From positions 62,001 to 126,000 of the forward strand of contig JAFWJL010000008.1 in assembly GCA_017511605.1 (NCBI GenBank): a stretch of 64,000 nt of DNA, written 5' to 3'. This stretch comes from Bacilli bacterium. GTDB taxonomy: Bacteria > Bacillota_I > Bacilli_A > RF39 > UBA660. The notes under the pieces are model-generated. The model was not told the DNA's origin, did no database searches, and saw only the letters and a list, made by a program, of their open reading frames with translations. Of this stretch, positions 1 through 7,943 are shown in pieces (the stretch's first letter is position 1; each line of letters starts with the position of its first letter). The position numbers and the translations under genes were made by a program.

Positions 1-1
1 A

Positions 2-442
2 GGACATTTTGGAGATAATAAGAGCGTGAAAGATGTTAAATATATTGCAGTCTTAGACGACAATATTACTTGTAAAAAGGGTGGAGCAAAATATTACATT
101 GGTCAAAGTGTTGATAAATTGGGTATTATTCATAAAGATAAACTTGATAATAGTGTAGGAATATTACTTTCTGTTTTAACAGTGATAGCTGGAGTTGTTT
201 TAATATTTGTGATTTATAAATTAATATTTACAAAATCATATAGAAATGTGGATGGAAATGAAGTAAGAGAAGCTTTTGATGATATTAATAGGGAATTAAA
301 AGAAAAACGTGAAGAAGAAAAAGTTAATAAATTTGAAATGGTAGATGATGTACCGGAAAAATCTGATGAGATAATTCAGCAAGAAGAAGATGCCAAAAAC
401 GAAGATAAATCATCTACTGATTTACATAATTTGTACAAATAA
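2..442 (+). CDS. C-terminal part of a single-pass membrane protein (5' end outside window)
   Basis: I do not recognise the family. The reading frame is open to the left edge, so this is probably the 3' part of a longer gene. A GTG at 26 with GGAG at 11-14 is a possible but poorly spaced internal start. The visible part has about 45 residues with a pair of Cys/Gly/Lys-rich turns, one hydrophobic membrane segment (about nt 152-226, ILLSVLTVIAGVVLIFVIYK) and then a long Glu/Lys/Asp-rich tail. By the positive-inside rule the tail is probably cytoplasmic. A signal-peptidase-like or sortase-like protein with a C-terminal anchor would fit the layout, but no catalytic motif is visible. Confidence 0.6.
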   Translation, partial: GHFGDNKSVKDVKYIAVLDDNITCKKGGAKYYIGQSVDKLGIIHKDKLDNSVGILLSVLTVIAGVVLIFVIYKLIFTKSYRNVDGNEVREAFDDINRELKEKREEEKVNKFEMVDDVPEKSDEIIQQEEDAKNEDKSSTDLHNLYK

Positions 443-475
443 AAATGTAAATTAACACATAATTTACATTTTTTT
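441..475 (+). terminator. rho-independent terminator
   Basis: An A/T-rich stem (AAAATGTAAATT against AATTTACATTTT) with the loop AACACAT is followed by a T run. It begins inside the stop codon of the preceding gene. Confidence 0.75.
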
Positions 476-490
476 ATTTATATGTATAAA

Positions 491-496
491 TATAAT
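491..496 (+). promoter_or_regulatory. -10 box for the YitT-family gene
   Basis: TATAAT lies 16 nt upstream of AGGTGG and 26 nt before the GTG at 522, the same spacing as most promoters of this window. An ATG at 504 would sit at the transcription start, which argues for the GTG as the real start. Confidence 0.6.
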
Positions 497-521
497 TGAT
501 AAAATGATAATAGGTGGTAGT

Positions 522-1394
522 GTGAAAAAGGTTAAGAATAAAAGTTTGAGAAAAATAATTGAATACTTAATATTAACGTTAGGTAGTATTATAGCAGCTT
601 TTGCTTTAGAACAATTCTTAATACCTAATACAATATTAGATGGTGGAGTAACTGGTATTGGAATTATTATTTATAAATTAACTAATATTCCACTTAGTGT
701 ATTAGTATTAGTTATAAATATACCATTTATATATATAGGGTATAGAAATCTAGGTAAACATTTTCTTAGAAGAACAATTTATTCAATGATAGTATTTTCT
801 TTGTTCTTATCATTCTTTGAAATGTTTAATCCATTTACAGAAGAAATATTATTAGCTACTGTGTTTGGTGGAGCTATATTAGGACTTGGTGTTGGATTAA
901 TAATTAAGAGTGGTGGATGTAATGATGGTACTGAAAGTGTGGCTATTGTTATATCTAAAAAGACTAATTTAAGTGTAGGACAAATTGTATTAGTGTTTAA
1001 TCTAATAATATATTGTGCAGCTGGTTTTATATTTGGATTCGATAGAGCAATGTATTCATTACTTACATATATTATTACTTATAAAGTAATTGACTTTGTA
1101 TCAGTAGGTTTAGAACAAGCAAAAGCAGCAATGATTATTACTGATAAGGGAAGTAATATATCAGAAGAAATATATAAGAAACTTGGTAGAACTACAACGA
1201 AGATTAAGGCTAAAGGATTAATTAGTGGTGAAAAAGAAGTAATGTATTGTGTTCTTACAAGAATTGAAATATATGAATTAAGACATATTGTAGAAGAGAT
1301 GGATGAAAGTGCATTTGTTACTATTACTGATGTTTCGGATATAATAGGGGATCATATAAAGAGTACAAATAAAAAGAAATTATTTAAAAAATAG
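522..1394 (+). CDS. YitT/DUF2179 family membrane protein
   Basis: A 290-residue membrane protein of the YitT family (YitT_membrane plus C-terminal DUF2179). Its transport function is unproven in any member. Residues about 10-200 form five or six hydrophobic segments, with the family's typical LEQFLIPNTILDGGVTGIG near the N-terminus and a GGCNDGTES-type loop after the fourth segment. The last 80 residues form the soluble DUF2179 domain (AAMIITDKGSNISEEIYKKL). I chose the GTG at 522 because AGGTGG precedes it and the upstream ATG at 504 overlaps the predicted transcription start. It appears to be a single-gene transcription unit between two terminators. Confidence 0.88.
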   Translation: MKKVKNKSLRKIIEYLILTLGSIIAAFALEQFLIPNTILDGGVTGIGIIIYKLTNIPLSVLVLVINIPFIYIGYRNLGKHFLRRTIYSMIVFSLFLSFFEMFNPFTEEILLATVFGGAILGLGVGLIIKSGGCNDGTESVAIVISKKTNLSVGQIVLVFNLIIYCAAGFIFGFDRAMYSLLTYIITYKVIDFVSVGLEQAKAAMIITDKGSNISEEIYKKLGRTTTKIKAKGLISGEKEVMYCVLTRIEIYELRHIVEEMDESAFVTITDVSDIIGDHIKSTNKKKLFKK

Positions 1395-1414
1395 ATGAAA
1401 ATCTATTTTTTTTT
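1386..1414 (+). terminator. rho-independent terminator after yitT-like gene
   Basis: Stem ATAGAT (1391-1396), loop GAAA, ATCTAT (1401-1406), then eight T. The upstream A run extends the stem, and the stop codon TAG (1392-1394) is inside the hairpin. Confidence 0.8.
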
Positions 1415-1433
1415 ATTTTTTTTAAAAAAAGTA

Positions 1434-1462
1434 TTGACTTTTTATTCTGTTATTAATATAAT
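1434..1462 (+). promoter_or_regulatory. consensus sigma-A promoter of the NAD salvage operon
   Basis: TTGACT (1434-1439), 17-nt spacer, TATAAT (1457-1462). This is one of the few promoters in the window with both boxes near consensus. The -10 box lies exactly in the spacer of a palindrome, so a bound repressor would block polymerase. Confidence 0.85.
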
Positions 1463-1472
1463 GTTAATAACA
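1448..1472 (+). promoter_or_regulatory. operator palindrome 1 (candidate NrtR site)
   Basis: TGTTATTAA (1448-1456) and its exact reverse complement TTAATAACA (1464-1472) flank a 7-nt spacer that contains the -10 box. A near-identical second copy lies at 1504-1527. An NrtR-type regulator is encoded at 10169-10993, so it is the natural candidate ligand. That assignment is inference. Confidence 0.65.
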
Positions 1473-1503
1473 GATGAGAAAAACTGTTAATTTTTATAAC
1501 ATT

Positions 1504-1527
1504 TGTTATTAATAAAATGTTAATAAG
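1504..1527 (+). promoter_or_regulatory. operator palindrome 2 (second copy)
   Basis: TGTTATTAA, 7 nt (TAAAATG), then TTAATAAG. It is the same motif as at 1448-1472 with one end base changed, centred 56 bp downstream, directly in front of the ribosome binding site GAGGAGG of the first operon gene. Confidence 0.6.
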
Positions 1528-1540
1528 AGGAGGAGATAAT

Positions 1541-1861
1541 ATGACAAGACTAGTAATAGGAAAAAAGAAGTTTGAAAAACTAGTAGAGAAGTATTACAAA
1601 GAGGTTGAAGATTTTATAGGAACGGCCACCGCATTATCGAAAGTTGATTCAGATAATTGGCATCAACCATTATTTAAAATAAATGGTTATATTGAAATGG
1701 CAGGATCCAATTTTAGTATTGAAAGATCAGCAAATGAAGGAACTTTAAAAGAAATAATTAATTATTATTACGAAGAAGTAGAAAATATTACGTTTAATTT
1801 AAAAGAAGGAGTTTTTGATAACGTAGTAATAAATATAAAAGGTAAGGTGAAGAAAAAATGA
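1541..1861 (+). CDS. small protein of unknown function, first gene of NAD operon
   Basis: A 106-residue acidic/basic soluble protein that I do not recognise. I chose the ATG at 1541 because GAGGAGGAG stands directly before it and an upstream in-frame ATG at 1517 lies inside the operator. Its layout (K-x(2)-L-x(3)-YY-x-E near the N-terminus, a Trp/Pro patch around residue 35-45, a central helix and a C-terminal strand rich in N/V/K) parallels the first 105 residues of the next ORF, which suggests tandem paralogues. It overlaps that ORF by ATGA, so the two are translationally coupled. Confidence 0.8.
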   Translation: MTRLVIGKKKFEKLVEKYYKEVEDFIGTATALSKVDSDNWHQPLFKINGYIEMAGSNFSIERSANEGTLKEIINYYYEEVENITFNLKEGVFDNVVINIKGKVKKK

Positions 1862-2772
1862 AAATAGATAAAGAAAAATTAAATGAACTTATAAATGAGT
1901 ATTATGAAGAAACCAGATACAAGATTAAGGATATGGAAATAGGCGTTGAAAAATGGAGAAATAAAAACGGTATGGGATATCGTCCTAGGGTAGACATAGT
2001 AAGAAGATTAAAATCTGAACTTGTTTTTGGTGAAGCAGAAGAAACTTTATATGTAGATGATATTGCTAAGATCATAGCAATTCAATTAAGAAAAAAAGGT
2101 TATGAAGTAGAAGAATTTAAATTTAATTGTGATGAAGAAAAATTTGAAATTGATGTAACAGTCAAAGAAAAAAATAAAGGAGTGATAGATGTGAAAAATT
2201 TAAAGATGTATGAAGGCTGTTTAATAGTAGTAGATATGGTTAATGGATTTGTTAGAGAAGGAGTATTACATGATGAAAAAATTGCTGATATAATTCCTAG
2301 ACAAATTGAATTAATTAAAGAAGCAAAACACGATGGTAAATTAATAGTATTTATAAAAGATACACATGATGAAAATGCTGTTGAATTTGAAAGATTTGGT
2401 AATACTAAACACTGTGTAGAAGGAGATAGAGAAGCAGAATTAGTAGATGAATTAAAAGAATTCGAAAAAGATGGTGTAGCTATTCATAAGAACAGCACAT
2501 GCTTTATGGAAGCACCTGAGTTTAGATTATTAATGGCATTACAAAAAGATTTAAAAGAGTTTGATATTGTAGGATGCTGTACAGATATATGTGTAGTAAA
2601 TGGAGCTATAGCTTTAGCAAACTACTTAGATCAAAATAATAGAAAACATAAAATAAGAGTACATGAAGATGCAGTTGCTACATATGCAGAAGATAATAGA
2701 CAAGAATATGTAGATGCAGCAAAAATATTAATGAAACAACAAGGCATTGAACTTGTAAAGAAAGGAAGATAA
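1858..2772 (+). CDS. pncA: nicotinamidase (isochorismatase fold) with an unknown N-terminal domain
   Basis: A 304-residue ORF in two parts. Residues 1-111 are an unrecognised domain resembling the product of the gene before. Residues about 118-304 form a complete isochorismatase/nicotinamidase domain: LIVVDMVNGF (general-base Asp), IKDTHD, and GCCTDICVVNGA with the nucleophilic Cys before V. It would deamidate nicotinamide to nicotinate, the entry step of the salvage route continued by the next gene. A strong AAAGGAG (2176-2182) and an in-frame GTG at 2191 sit exactly at the domain junction. A stand-alone 193-residue PncA, the usual family length, could therefore be made from within the gene. 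Confidence 0.9.
   Translation: MKIDKEKLNELINEYYEETRYKIKDMEIGVEKWRNKNGMGYRPRVDIVRRLKSELVFGEAEETLYVDDIAKIIAIQLRKKGYEVEEFKFNCDEEKFEIDVTVKEKNKGVIDVKNLKMYEGCLIVVDMVNGFVREGVLHDEKIADIIPRQIELIKEAKHDGKLIVFIKDTHDENAVEFERFGNTKHCVEGDREAELVDELKEFEKDGVAIHKNSTCFMEAPEFRLLMALQKDLKEFDIVGCCTDICVVNGAIALANYLDQNNRKHKIRVHEDAVATYAEDNRQEYVDAAKILMKQQGIELVKKGR
2176..2193 (+). promoter_or_regulatory. internal ribosome binding site and GTG start for PncA
   Basis: AAAGGAG (2176-2182) is 8 nt before the GTG at 2191, which is in frame with the ORF starting at 1858. The downstream product begins with the nicotinamidase fold. This is the only such strong site seen inside a gene at a domain border in this window. Confidence 0.55.
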
Positions 2773-2774
2773 TT

Positions 2775-4229
2775 ATGGAAAATAAAACATTAATGACAGA
2801 CTTTTATGAGTTAACTATGGCTCAAACTTATTTCAATGATGGTAAGAAAGATGAAATAGTATATTTTGATATATTCTTTAGAAAGAATCCTTTTGATGCA
2901 GGATATACAATAGCTGGAGGATTAGAAGAAACTATTGAATATATTAAGAACTTTAAATTTGATAAAGAAGAGATTGAATATTTAAGAGGATTAGGTTTTA
3001 ATGATAAGTTTTTAGATTACTTAGCTAATTTGAAATTTAAAGGTGATATATATGCAGTAGAAGATGGAACAATAGTATTTCCTAATGAACCAGTTCTTAC
3101 TGTAAAAGCAGATATTATTACTGCACAATTATTAGAGACAGCATTACTTGCTAACTTCAATCATGGAGCATTAGTTACTACTGCTGCTAAAAGAATAGTA
3201 AATGAAGCAAAAGGAATTCCAGTAATGGAGTTTGGTGCAAGACGTGCTAGAGGAATTGATTCAGCAATAGAAGCAAGTAAACATGCTTTTGTTGCAGGAT
3301 GTGCAGGAACAAGTAATACTTATGCGGGTATGAAATATGATATTCCAGTACTTGGAACTATGGCACACTCTTTAGTAACTGAGAGTGAAGATGAATATGA
3401 GGCATTTATGAAATATGCTAAATCTAATCCATATAATTGCTTATTCTTAGTAGATACTTATGATACTTTAAGAAGTGGTATTCCTAATGCTATTAAAGTA
3501 GCTAATGATTATTTAAAACCAAATGGTTTACCATTTAAAGGTATCAGAATTGATAGTGGTGACTTAGCATACTTAAGTATAGAAGCTAGAAAGTTACTTG
3601 ACAAAGTAGGATATCCTGAAGCAAAGATTTGCTTAAGTAATGGATTAACTGCAGAAACTATTCATAGCTTATTACAACAAGGTGCAGTAATAGATAGCTT
3701 AGGTGTAGGTGATAATATTGCCGCTTCTAAAGAAAGAGTTGGAGGAGTATATAAACTAGTTGCTGTAGAAGTAAATGGAAAAGCGGATCCTCGTATTAAA
3801 GTAAGTAACGATACTATTAAAACAATTAACCCTGGTTATAAGAAAGTATATCGTTTCTATGATAAAGAAACTGGATTTGCTATAGGTGATGTAATTGCTT
3901 TAGCCGATGAGATGATTCCAGATGATAAATATACTTTAGTACATCCAACAGAAACTTGGAAAACTAAAGATATTGAAAACTATGAAAAACGCGAATTATT
4001 AGTACCTATCTTTAAAAATGGTGAATTAGTATATCAATTACCTAATATTAGAGATAGACAAAAGTATTGCCAAAAAGAATTTGATACTTTATATCCTGAG
4101 ATTAAGAGACTTGAAAATCCACATGAATATTATGTAGATTTAACTGATAGATTAAGAGAATTAAAAAATGAGTTGATTAGATTACATACTAAGAAAGTAC
4201 CTGAAAAACCAAAGAAATACGTGAGATAA
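2775..4229 (+). CDS. pncB: nicotinate phosphoribosyltransferase
   Basis: A 484-residue PncB, the usual length of the Gram-positive form. It makes nicotinate mononucleotide from nicotinate and PRPP. Visible family features include the N-terminal TDFYELTMAQTYF, the EFGARRARG loop with the conserved basic residues, GTMAHSLV, and the phosphate-binding region RIDSGDLAYLS followed by LSNGLTAETI. It starts 2 nt after the nicotinamidase stop, with AAAGGAAG upstream, so the two consecutive steps of the pathway are co-translated. No C-terminal truncation is seen. Confidence 0.96.
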   Translation: MENKTLMTDFYELTMAQTYFNDGKKDEIVYFDIFFRKNPFDAGYTIAGGLEETIEYIKNFKFDKEEIEYLRGLGFNDKFLDYLANLKFKGDIYAVEDGTIVFPNEPVLTVKADIITAQLLETALLANFNHGALVTTAAKRIVNEAKGIPVMEFGARRARGIDSAIEASKHAFVAGCAGTSNTYAGMKYDIPVLGTMAHSLVTESEDEYEAFMKYAKSNPYNCLFLVDTYDTLRSGIPNAIKVANDYLKPNGLPFKGIRIDSGDLAYLSIEARKLLDKVGYPEAKICLSNGLTAETIHSLLQQGAVIDSLGVGDNIAASKERVGGVYKLVAVEVNGKADPRIKVSNDTIKTINPGYKKVYRFYDKETGFAIGDVIALADEMIPDDKYTLVHPTETWKTKDIENYEKRELLVPIFKNGELVYQLPNIRDRQKYCQKEFDTLYPEIKRLENPHEYYVDLTDRLRELKNELIRLHTKKVPEKPKKYVR

Positions 4230-4230
4230 T

Positions 4231-4827
4231 ATGAGAAAAGAAAAGATAGAAGAACTTAGAAGTTATATTGAAGAGTTAAAAACTAAGAAATTAGAGCTTT
4301 TAGATAAAAAATCTAAGTTCTTAAAAGTAGAAAGATATAATTGTGATTTAAATAATGGACAATCTATAATAAGAGAAAAATTATTAAAAGGTAATGGTAA
4401 TGGTACTGCTGTTAACATATTGCCAATAACAATAGGGAATACAGTTATTTTAACAGTTCAACCTAGAGTATTTACTGAATCAACTATAGGAATAGATTTT
4501 CCAGCAGGATATGTTGAACCTGGTGAAGAATATGAAAAAGCAGCTTTAAGAGAACTACAGGAAGAGACTGGATACTTTTCAAAAGATTTAAGAGAAGTTG
4601 TTAAATATTATCAAGATGATGGTGTAAGTGCAGCTTTTAATAAAGGATATGTTGCTTTAGATTGTGTGAAAATATCAGGACAAAATTTAGATCCTGGTGA
4701 GTTCATTAGATACTTTGAATGTAATATAGATGAGTTATTTGAATTATATGAAAAAGGATATATACAAGGTGGAGGAAGTCAATTATTAATAGAAAAGAGT
4801 AAAGAATATTTGAAAGGAAGAAGATAA
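4231..4827 (+). CDS. Nudix hydrolase, ADP-ribose pyrophosphatase type
   Basis: A 198-residue Nudix enzyme. The Nudix box is complete: G, five residues, E, seven residues, REL, one residue, EETG (about residues 92-113). The N-terminal 40 residues form a charged helical segment. The DPGEFIRYFE stretch after the box is typical of ADP-ribose pyrophosphatases, which hydrolyse ADP-ribose to AMP and ribose-5-phosphate. It lies 1 nt after pncB. Since NrtR regulators in other bacteria respond to ADP-ribose, an enzyme that removes ADP-ribose inside the presumed NrtR operon would form a feedback loop. Substrate is inferred. Confidence 0.85.
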   Translation: MRKEKIEELRSYIEELKTKKLELLDKKSKFLKVERYNCDLNNGQSIIREKLLKGNGNGTAVNILPITIGNTVILTVQPRVFTESTIGIDFPAGYVEPGEEYEKAALRELQEETGYFSKDLREVVKYYQDDGVSAAFNKGYVALDCVKISGQNLDPGEFIRYFECNIDELFELYEKGYIQGGGSQLLIEKSKEYLKGRR

Positions 4828-4829
4828 AT

Positions 4830-5579
4830 ATGTTTAATGCTAAAGAAGAAAAAGATAAAATTGTAGAATTTATTAGAGCTTATTATGACAAATACGATTT
4901 AGGAGGAGTTGTCATAGGAATAAGTGGGGGAAAAGATTCTGGAGTAGTTGCTGGACTATTTGCTGAAGCTTTAGGTCCTGAAAGAATAGTAGGAGTCACT
5001 TTACCGTGTCACTCTAAAGCAACAGATAAAAGTGATGCACAAAAAGTTAGCGATTACTATGGTTTTGAAATGATTAATTATGATCTTACTAATGTATTTG
5101 ATGCTTTTAAAGAACAAGTTAATTTACTTGGTGATTTCACTGAAGAAGAGTTAAAGAATAGTGATATTAATTTAAAACCTAGACTTAGAATGGCTTCTTT
5201 ATACTATACTGCAGCTTTATATACAGCATTAAAAGGTAAGACTTATATAGTAGCTGGTACTGGTAATAAATGTGAAGAATATGTTGGATACTTTACTAAA
5301 GGAGGAGACTCTGTAAGTGATATTAAAGTTCTAGCAGACTTAACTGTAGATGAAGTAATAGCTATTGGTGAAGTATTAAATGTGCCTAAAGAAGTACTTT
5401 ATAAAGCTCCTAACGATGGTTTAAGTAATCAAACTGATGAAGATAAACTAGGAGTTAAATATAAAGATATAGCTAAGTATATGAATGGAGAACCATTGGA
5501 AGAAGAGGTATATCAAAAGATAAAAAAATTACACGATAATAGTAAACATAAATTTAATATTCCAACTTATAGAAAATAA
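4830..5579 (+). CDS. nadE: NH3-dependent NAD+ synthetase
   Basis: A 249-residue NadE without the N-terminal glutaminase domain, so it is predicted to use ammonia directly. The PP-loop SGGKDS is at residues 32-37. AGTGNKCEEYVGYFTKGGD and KVLADLTVDEV match the deamido-NAD binding and C-terminal parts of the family, and PNDGLSNQTDED is the late substrate-closing loop. It amidates deamido-NAD to NAD. It lies 2 nt after the Nudix gene in the same operon. Confidence 0.96.
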   Translation: MFNAKEEKDKIVEFIRAYYDKYDLGGVVIGISGGKDSGVVAGLFAEALGPERIVGVTLPCHSKATDKSDAQKVSDYYGFEMINYDLTNVFDAFKEQVNLLGDFTEEELKNSDINLKPRLRMASLYYTAALYTALKGKTYIVAGTGNKCEEYVGYFTKGGDSVSDIKVLADLTVDEVIAIGEVLNVPKEVLYKAPNDGLSNQTDEDKLGVKYKDIAKYMNGEPLEEEVYQKIKKLHDNSKHKFNIPTYRK

Positions 5580-5598
5580 AAGAAAGGTAGGTAATACT

Positions 5599-6141
5599 AT
5601 GAAATTAGGTTTATATGTAGGAAGTTTTAATCCAATACATGATGGTCATATAAAGGTAATTAATTATTTATTAGATAATAATTTAGTAGATAAAGTATTA
5701 GTATTACCTACACCTAATTATTGGGATAAACAAGATATAATTGATGTTAAAGATAGAATTAATATGTTAAAGTTTTTTGAAACAGAGAATATTATTATTG
5801 ATTCTATTCATAATAATTATCCTTATACTTATCAAGTAATAGATAGTATAAAGAAAGATTATGATGACGAATTATATTTAGTAATTGGTTCTGATAATTT
5901 AGAAAAACTATATTTATGGAAGAATATAGATAAGATACTTGAAAATAAAATAATAGTATTAAAAAGAGGTAATGATGATATAGATAAGTTATTAGAAAAA
6001 TATCCTAGAGATAGATTTATAGCTTGCAATGATTTTGAATTTCTTAATGTAAGTAGTACTGAAATTAGGGAAGGTAATACTAATAATGTTGATTCTAGAG
6101 TATTAAAATATATAAAGACTAATAATTTATATAAAAAATAG
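5599..6141 (+). CDS. nadD: nicotinate-nucleotide adenylyltransferase
   Basis: A 180-residue nucleotidyltransferase. GSFNPIHDGH at residues 8-17 is the (T/H)xGH-type signature, and VSSTEIREG near the C-terminus is the second nucleotide-binding motif (SSTxIR) that separates NadD from CoaD-type enzymes. It converts nicotinate mononucleotide and ATP to deamido-NAD, the substrate of NadE just upstream. AGAAAGGTAGG precedes the ATG by a normal spacing. It is the last gene before a new promoter, and no terminator is visible after it. Confidence 0.93.
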   Translation: MKLGLYVGSFNPIHDGHIKVINYLLDNNLVDKVLVLPTPNYWDKQDIIDVKDRINMLKFFETENIIIDSIHNNYPYTYQVIDSIKKDYDDELYLVIGSDNLEKLYLWKNIDKILENKIIVLKRGNDDIDKLLEKYPRDRFIACNDFEFLNVSSTEIREGNTNNVDSRVLKYIKTNNLYKK

Positions 6142-6161
6142 TTTTAAAACAATATGCCTTA

Positions 6162-6170
6162 TGCTATAAT
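6162..6170 (+). promoter_or_regulatory. extended -10 promoter of the Cys-rich protein/radical SAM operon
   Basis: TGCTATAAT ends 26 nt before the ATG at 6197. No clear -35 box is visible. No copy of the upstream NAD-operon palindrome is present here, so this unit may be controlled separately. Confidence 0.65.
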
Positions 6171-6196
6171 AAATAACTAATTCGTGGAGGGATAAT

Positions 6197-6676
6197 ATGA
6201 AATTAACAGAAGCATTACATTATGCAAAAGAAATAATTAAGAATGGAAAGAAGAAAGGGTATTCAGCAACTGAAGTAAAACACAGTATTATTACTTATAC
6301 TGATATAGTAAAAGATGAGGGAAATATAACTGAAGATGATGCAAAAGTATTAATGGCTGTTGCAAACAAAACATCTGATATTATGTCAGGTGAAACTACA
6401 GTAGATAAGGTTAGTATTTGCTATTTATCTGAACAACGTAAAGAAGCAAGTAAAAAAGAAAGACCTTATCAAAAGGTAAAGAGTAGAGAAGAAGAATCTA
6501 GTCCTATTGTTGTAGATTGTCATAGTTCAGTTAAAAGAGATAGATGTGGTAACATTGTAACAGATAGATGCGGTGGACCTGTTTATGAAAGTTCAAGCAG
6601 TAGTAGTAGATGTGGTTCTAGTTCAAGTAGTTTCGGTTCTTGTGGAAGTTCTTCAGGGGGATTCTCACATTGTTAG
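6197..6676 (+). CDS. Cys/Ser/Gly-rich protein, candidate substrate of adjacent radical SAM enzymes
   Basis: 159 residues, no known family recognised. Residues 1-88 look like a small helical, charged domain without signal peptide. Residues 89-105 are a Lys/Glu/Ser linker. The last 55 residues hold six Cys (DCHSS, DRCGN, DRCGG, SRCGSS, GSCGS and a C-terminal SHC) in a Ser/Gly-rich setting. The layout, leader-like domain plus Cys-rich tail ending in Cys, resembles precursors modified by radical SAM enzymes. Two such enzymes follow directly, the first overlapping this stop codon. Alternatives are a metal-binding protein or a low-complexity tail without modification. GGAGGG lies 5 nt before the ATG. 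Confidence 0.8.
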   Translation: MKLTEALHYAKEIIKNGKKKGYSATEVKHSIITYTDIVKDEGNITEDDAKVLMAVANKTSDIMSGETTVDKVSICYLSEQRKEASKKERPYQKVKSREEESSPIVVDCHSSVKRDRCGNIVTDRCGGPVYESSSSSSRCGSSSSSFGSCGSSSGGFSHC

Positions 6677-7941
6677 ATTTGTTTGAAAAGGCTAAGAATA
6701 GTTATTTATGTAATACTTCTTATCCATTAGATAGATCTAATTTTATAAAGTATAAAGTAAATAAAGGTTTAGAGTTTAATGAAGATAAACTATGTTTATA
6801 TATACACATACCTTTTTGTACTAAGCTATGTAGTTTTTGTGAATACGTTAAGTTTAGAAAAGATAATAATGATTTAGAAAAAGAGTATTTAGATATATTA
6901 GAAAAAGATATAGATGAATTCTTAAACAATCATGAATTTACTTTATATGGTTTTGATATAGGTGGAGGAACTCCAACTTGTTTAGAATTAGATAATTTCA
7001 AAAGATTAATGAGAATTGCTAAAAGGATTAATAATCTTAATACAGTAGAAGATTATGAACCTAGTATAGAAGCAACTTTCTCTACATTAACTTTAGATAA
7101 ATTAAAGTTAATAGCTGATGCTGGATTTAAAAGAATATCTTTAGGTATTCAAACTACAAATACAAAAATATTAGATAGTCAAAATAGAAATATTATATCT
7201 AGAGAAGTAATGAAAGAAACATTTGATTTAATTAGATCTGTAGGTATTGAAAAGATTAATGTAGATTTCATGTATGGTATTAAGGGTCAAGATATAAGTG
7301 ATATTTATAAGAGTCTTGAATGTGTAAAGGAACTTGATCCAGAACAAGTTACTTTATATGAGATGAGATATAACATGGTTAATAGTAAATTTGATATTTC
7401 TAAAGATTTATTATTTAATTATTATGATTCTATTTATAAGAAATTAATTAATATTGGATATAAAGCTAGATTTTCTCAAAATACTTTTAGTAAATATGAT
7501 GATTTAGGTTTATCTTCATATTTAAGACATAGAATGATAGATAATATTAGTTATAAAGGATTCGGTATATCTGCACAATCTAAGACTAAAGATGGTATTA
7601 GTTATAATATAGGTAAATGTCATGAAAGTTTTAGTGATTGTATTAAAAAAGGTACTTTTTATGAAGAAGATACTTATTTATTACCTAAAGAAGAATTGGT
7701 TGCAAAATATGTAATGGTTAGTTTGTATTATGGAATGTTTTCATTAGATATTATTTCTAATATATTAGAACAAGATGCGTATAAATATTATAAAGATGAA
7801 TTAGACTATTTACTTAATGGTAAATACATCAAGTTAGATAATAATAAAGTTTATTTAACAGAATTAGGATTTAAGTATTATGGTGCAGTAGGTGCATTAT
7901 TCTATTCTAAGAATGTTAAAGAATGGTTTATGGGGGTATAA
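6670..7941 (+). CDS. HemN/HemW-like radical SAM protein
   Basis: About 423 residues. YIHIPFC followed by CTKLCSFC gives the CX3CX2C ligand set of the 4Fe-4S cluster. DIGGGTPT is the SAM-binding GGGTPT motif, and RISLGIQTTN and INVDFMYGI match the HemN/HemW/Cop-oxidase-like branch, which also contains class C methyltransferases of peptide and heme chemistry. The TTG at 6670 is the best start: GGGGGA is 8 nt upstream, and the start overlaps the stop of the Cys-rich gene by 7 nt, so translation is coupled. No heme biosynthesis gene is in the window. HemW itself is the alternative identity. Confidence 0.85.
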   Translation: MLDLFEKAKNSYLCNTSYPLDRSNFIKYKVNKGLEFNEDKLCLYIHIPFCTKLCSFCEYVKFRKDNNDLEKEYLDILEKDIDEFLNNHEFTLYGFDIGGGTPTCLELDNFKRLMRIAKRINNLNTVEDYEPSIEATFSTLTLDKLKLIADAGFKRISLGIQTTNTKILDSQNRNIISREVMKETFDLIRSVGIEKINVDFMYGIKGQDISDIYKSLECVKELDPEQVTLYEMRYNMVNSKFDISKDLLFNYYDSIYKKLINIGYKARFSQNTFSKYDDLGLSSYLRHRMIDNISYKGFGISAQSKTKDGISYNIGKCHESFSDCIKKGTFYEEDTYLLPKEELVAKYVMVSLYYGMFSLDIISNILEQDAYKYYKDELDYLLNGKYIKLDNNKVYLTELGFKYYGAVGALFYSKNVKEWFMGV

Positions 7942-7943
7942 AT

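Noticed and set aside
504..521. ATG at 504 as start of the YitT-family protein
   Set aside because: It is 8 nt after the -10 box and has no ribosome binding site; the GTG at 522 has one.
6670..7941. Calling the HemN-like protein a coproporphyrinogen dehydrogenase
   Set aside because: No other heme genes in the window, and its coupling to the Cys-rich gene argues for another role; HemW is kept only as an alternative.
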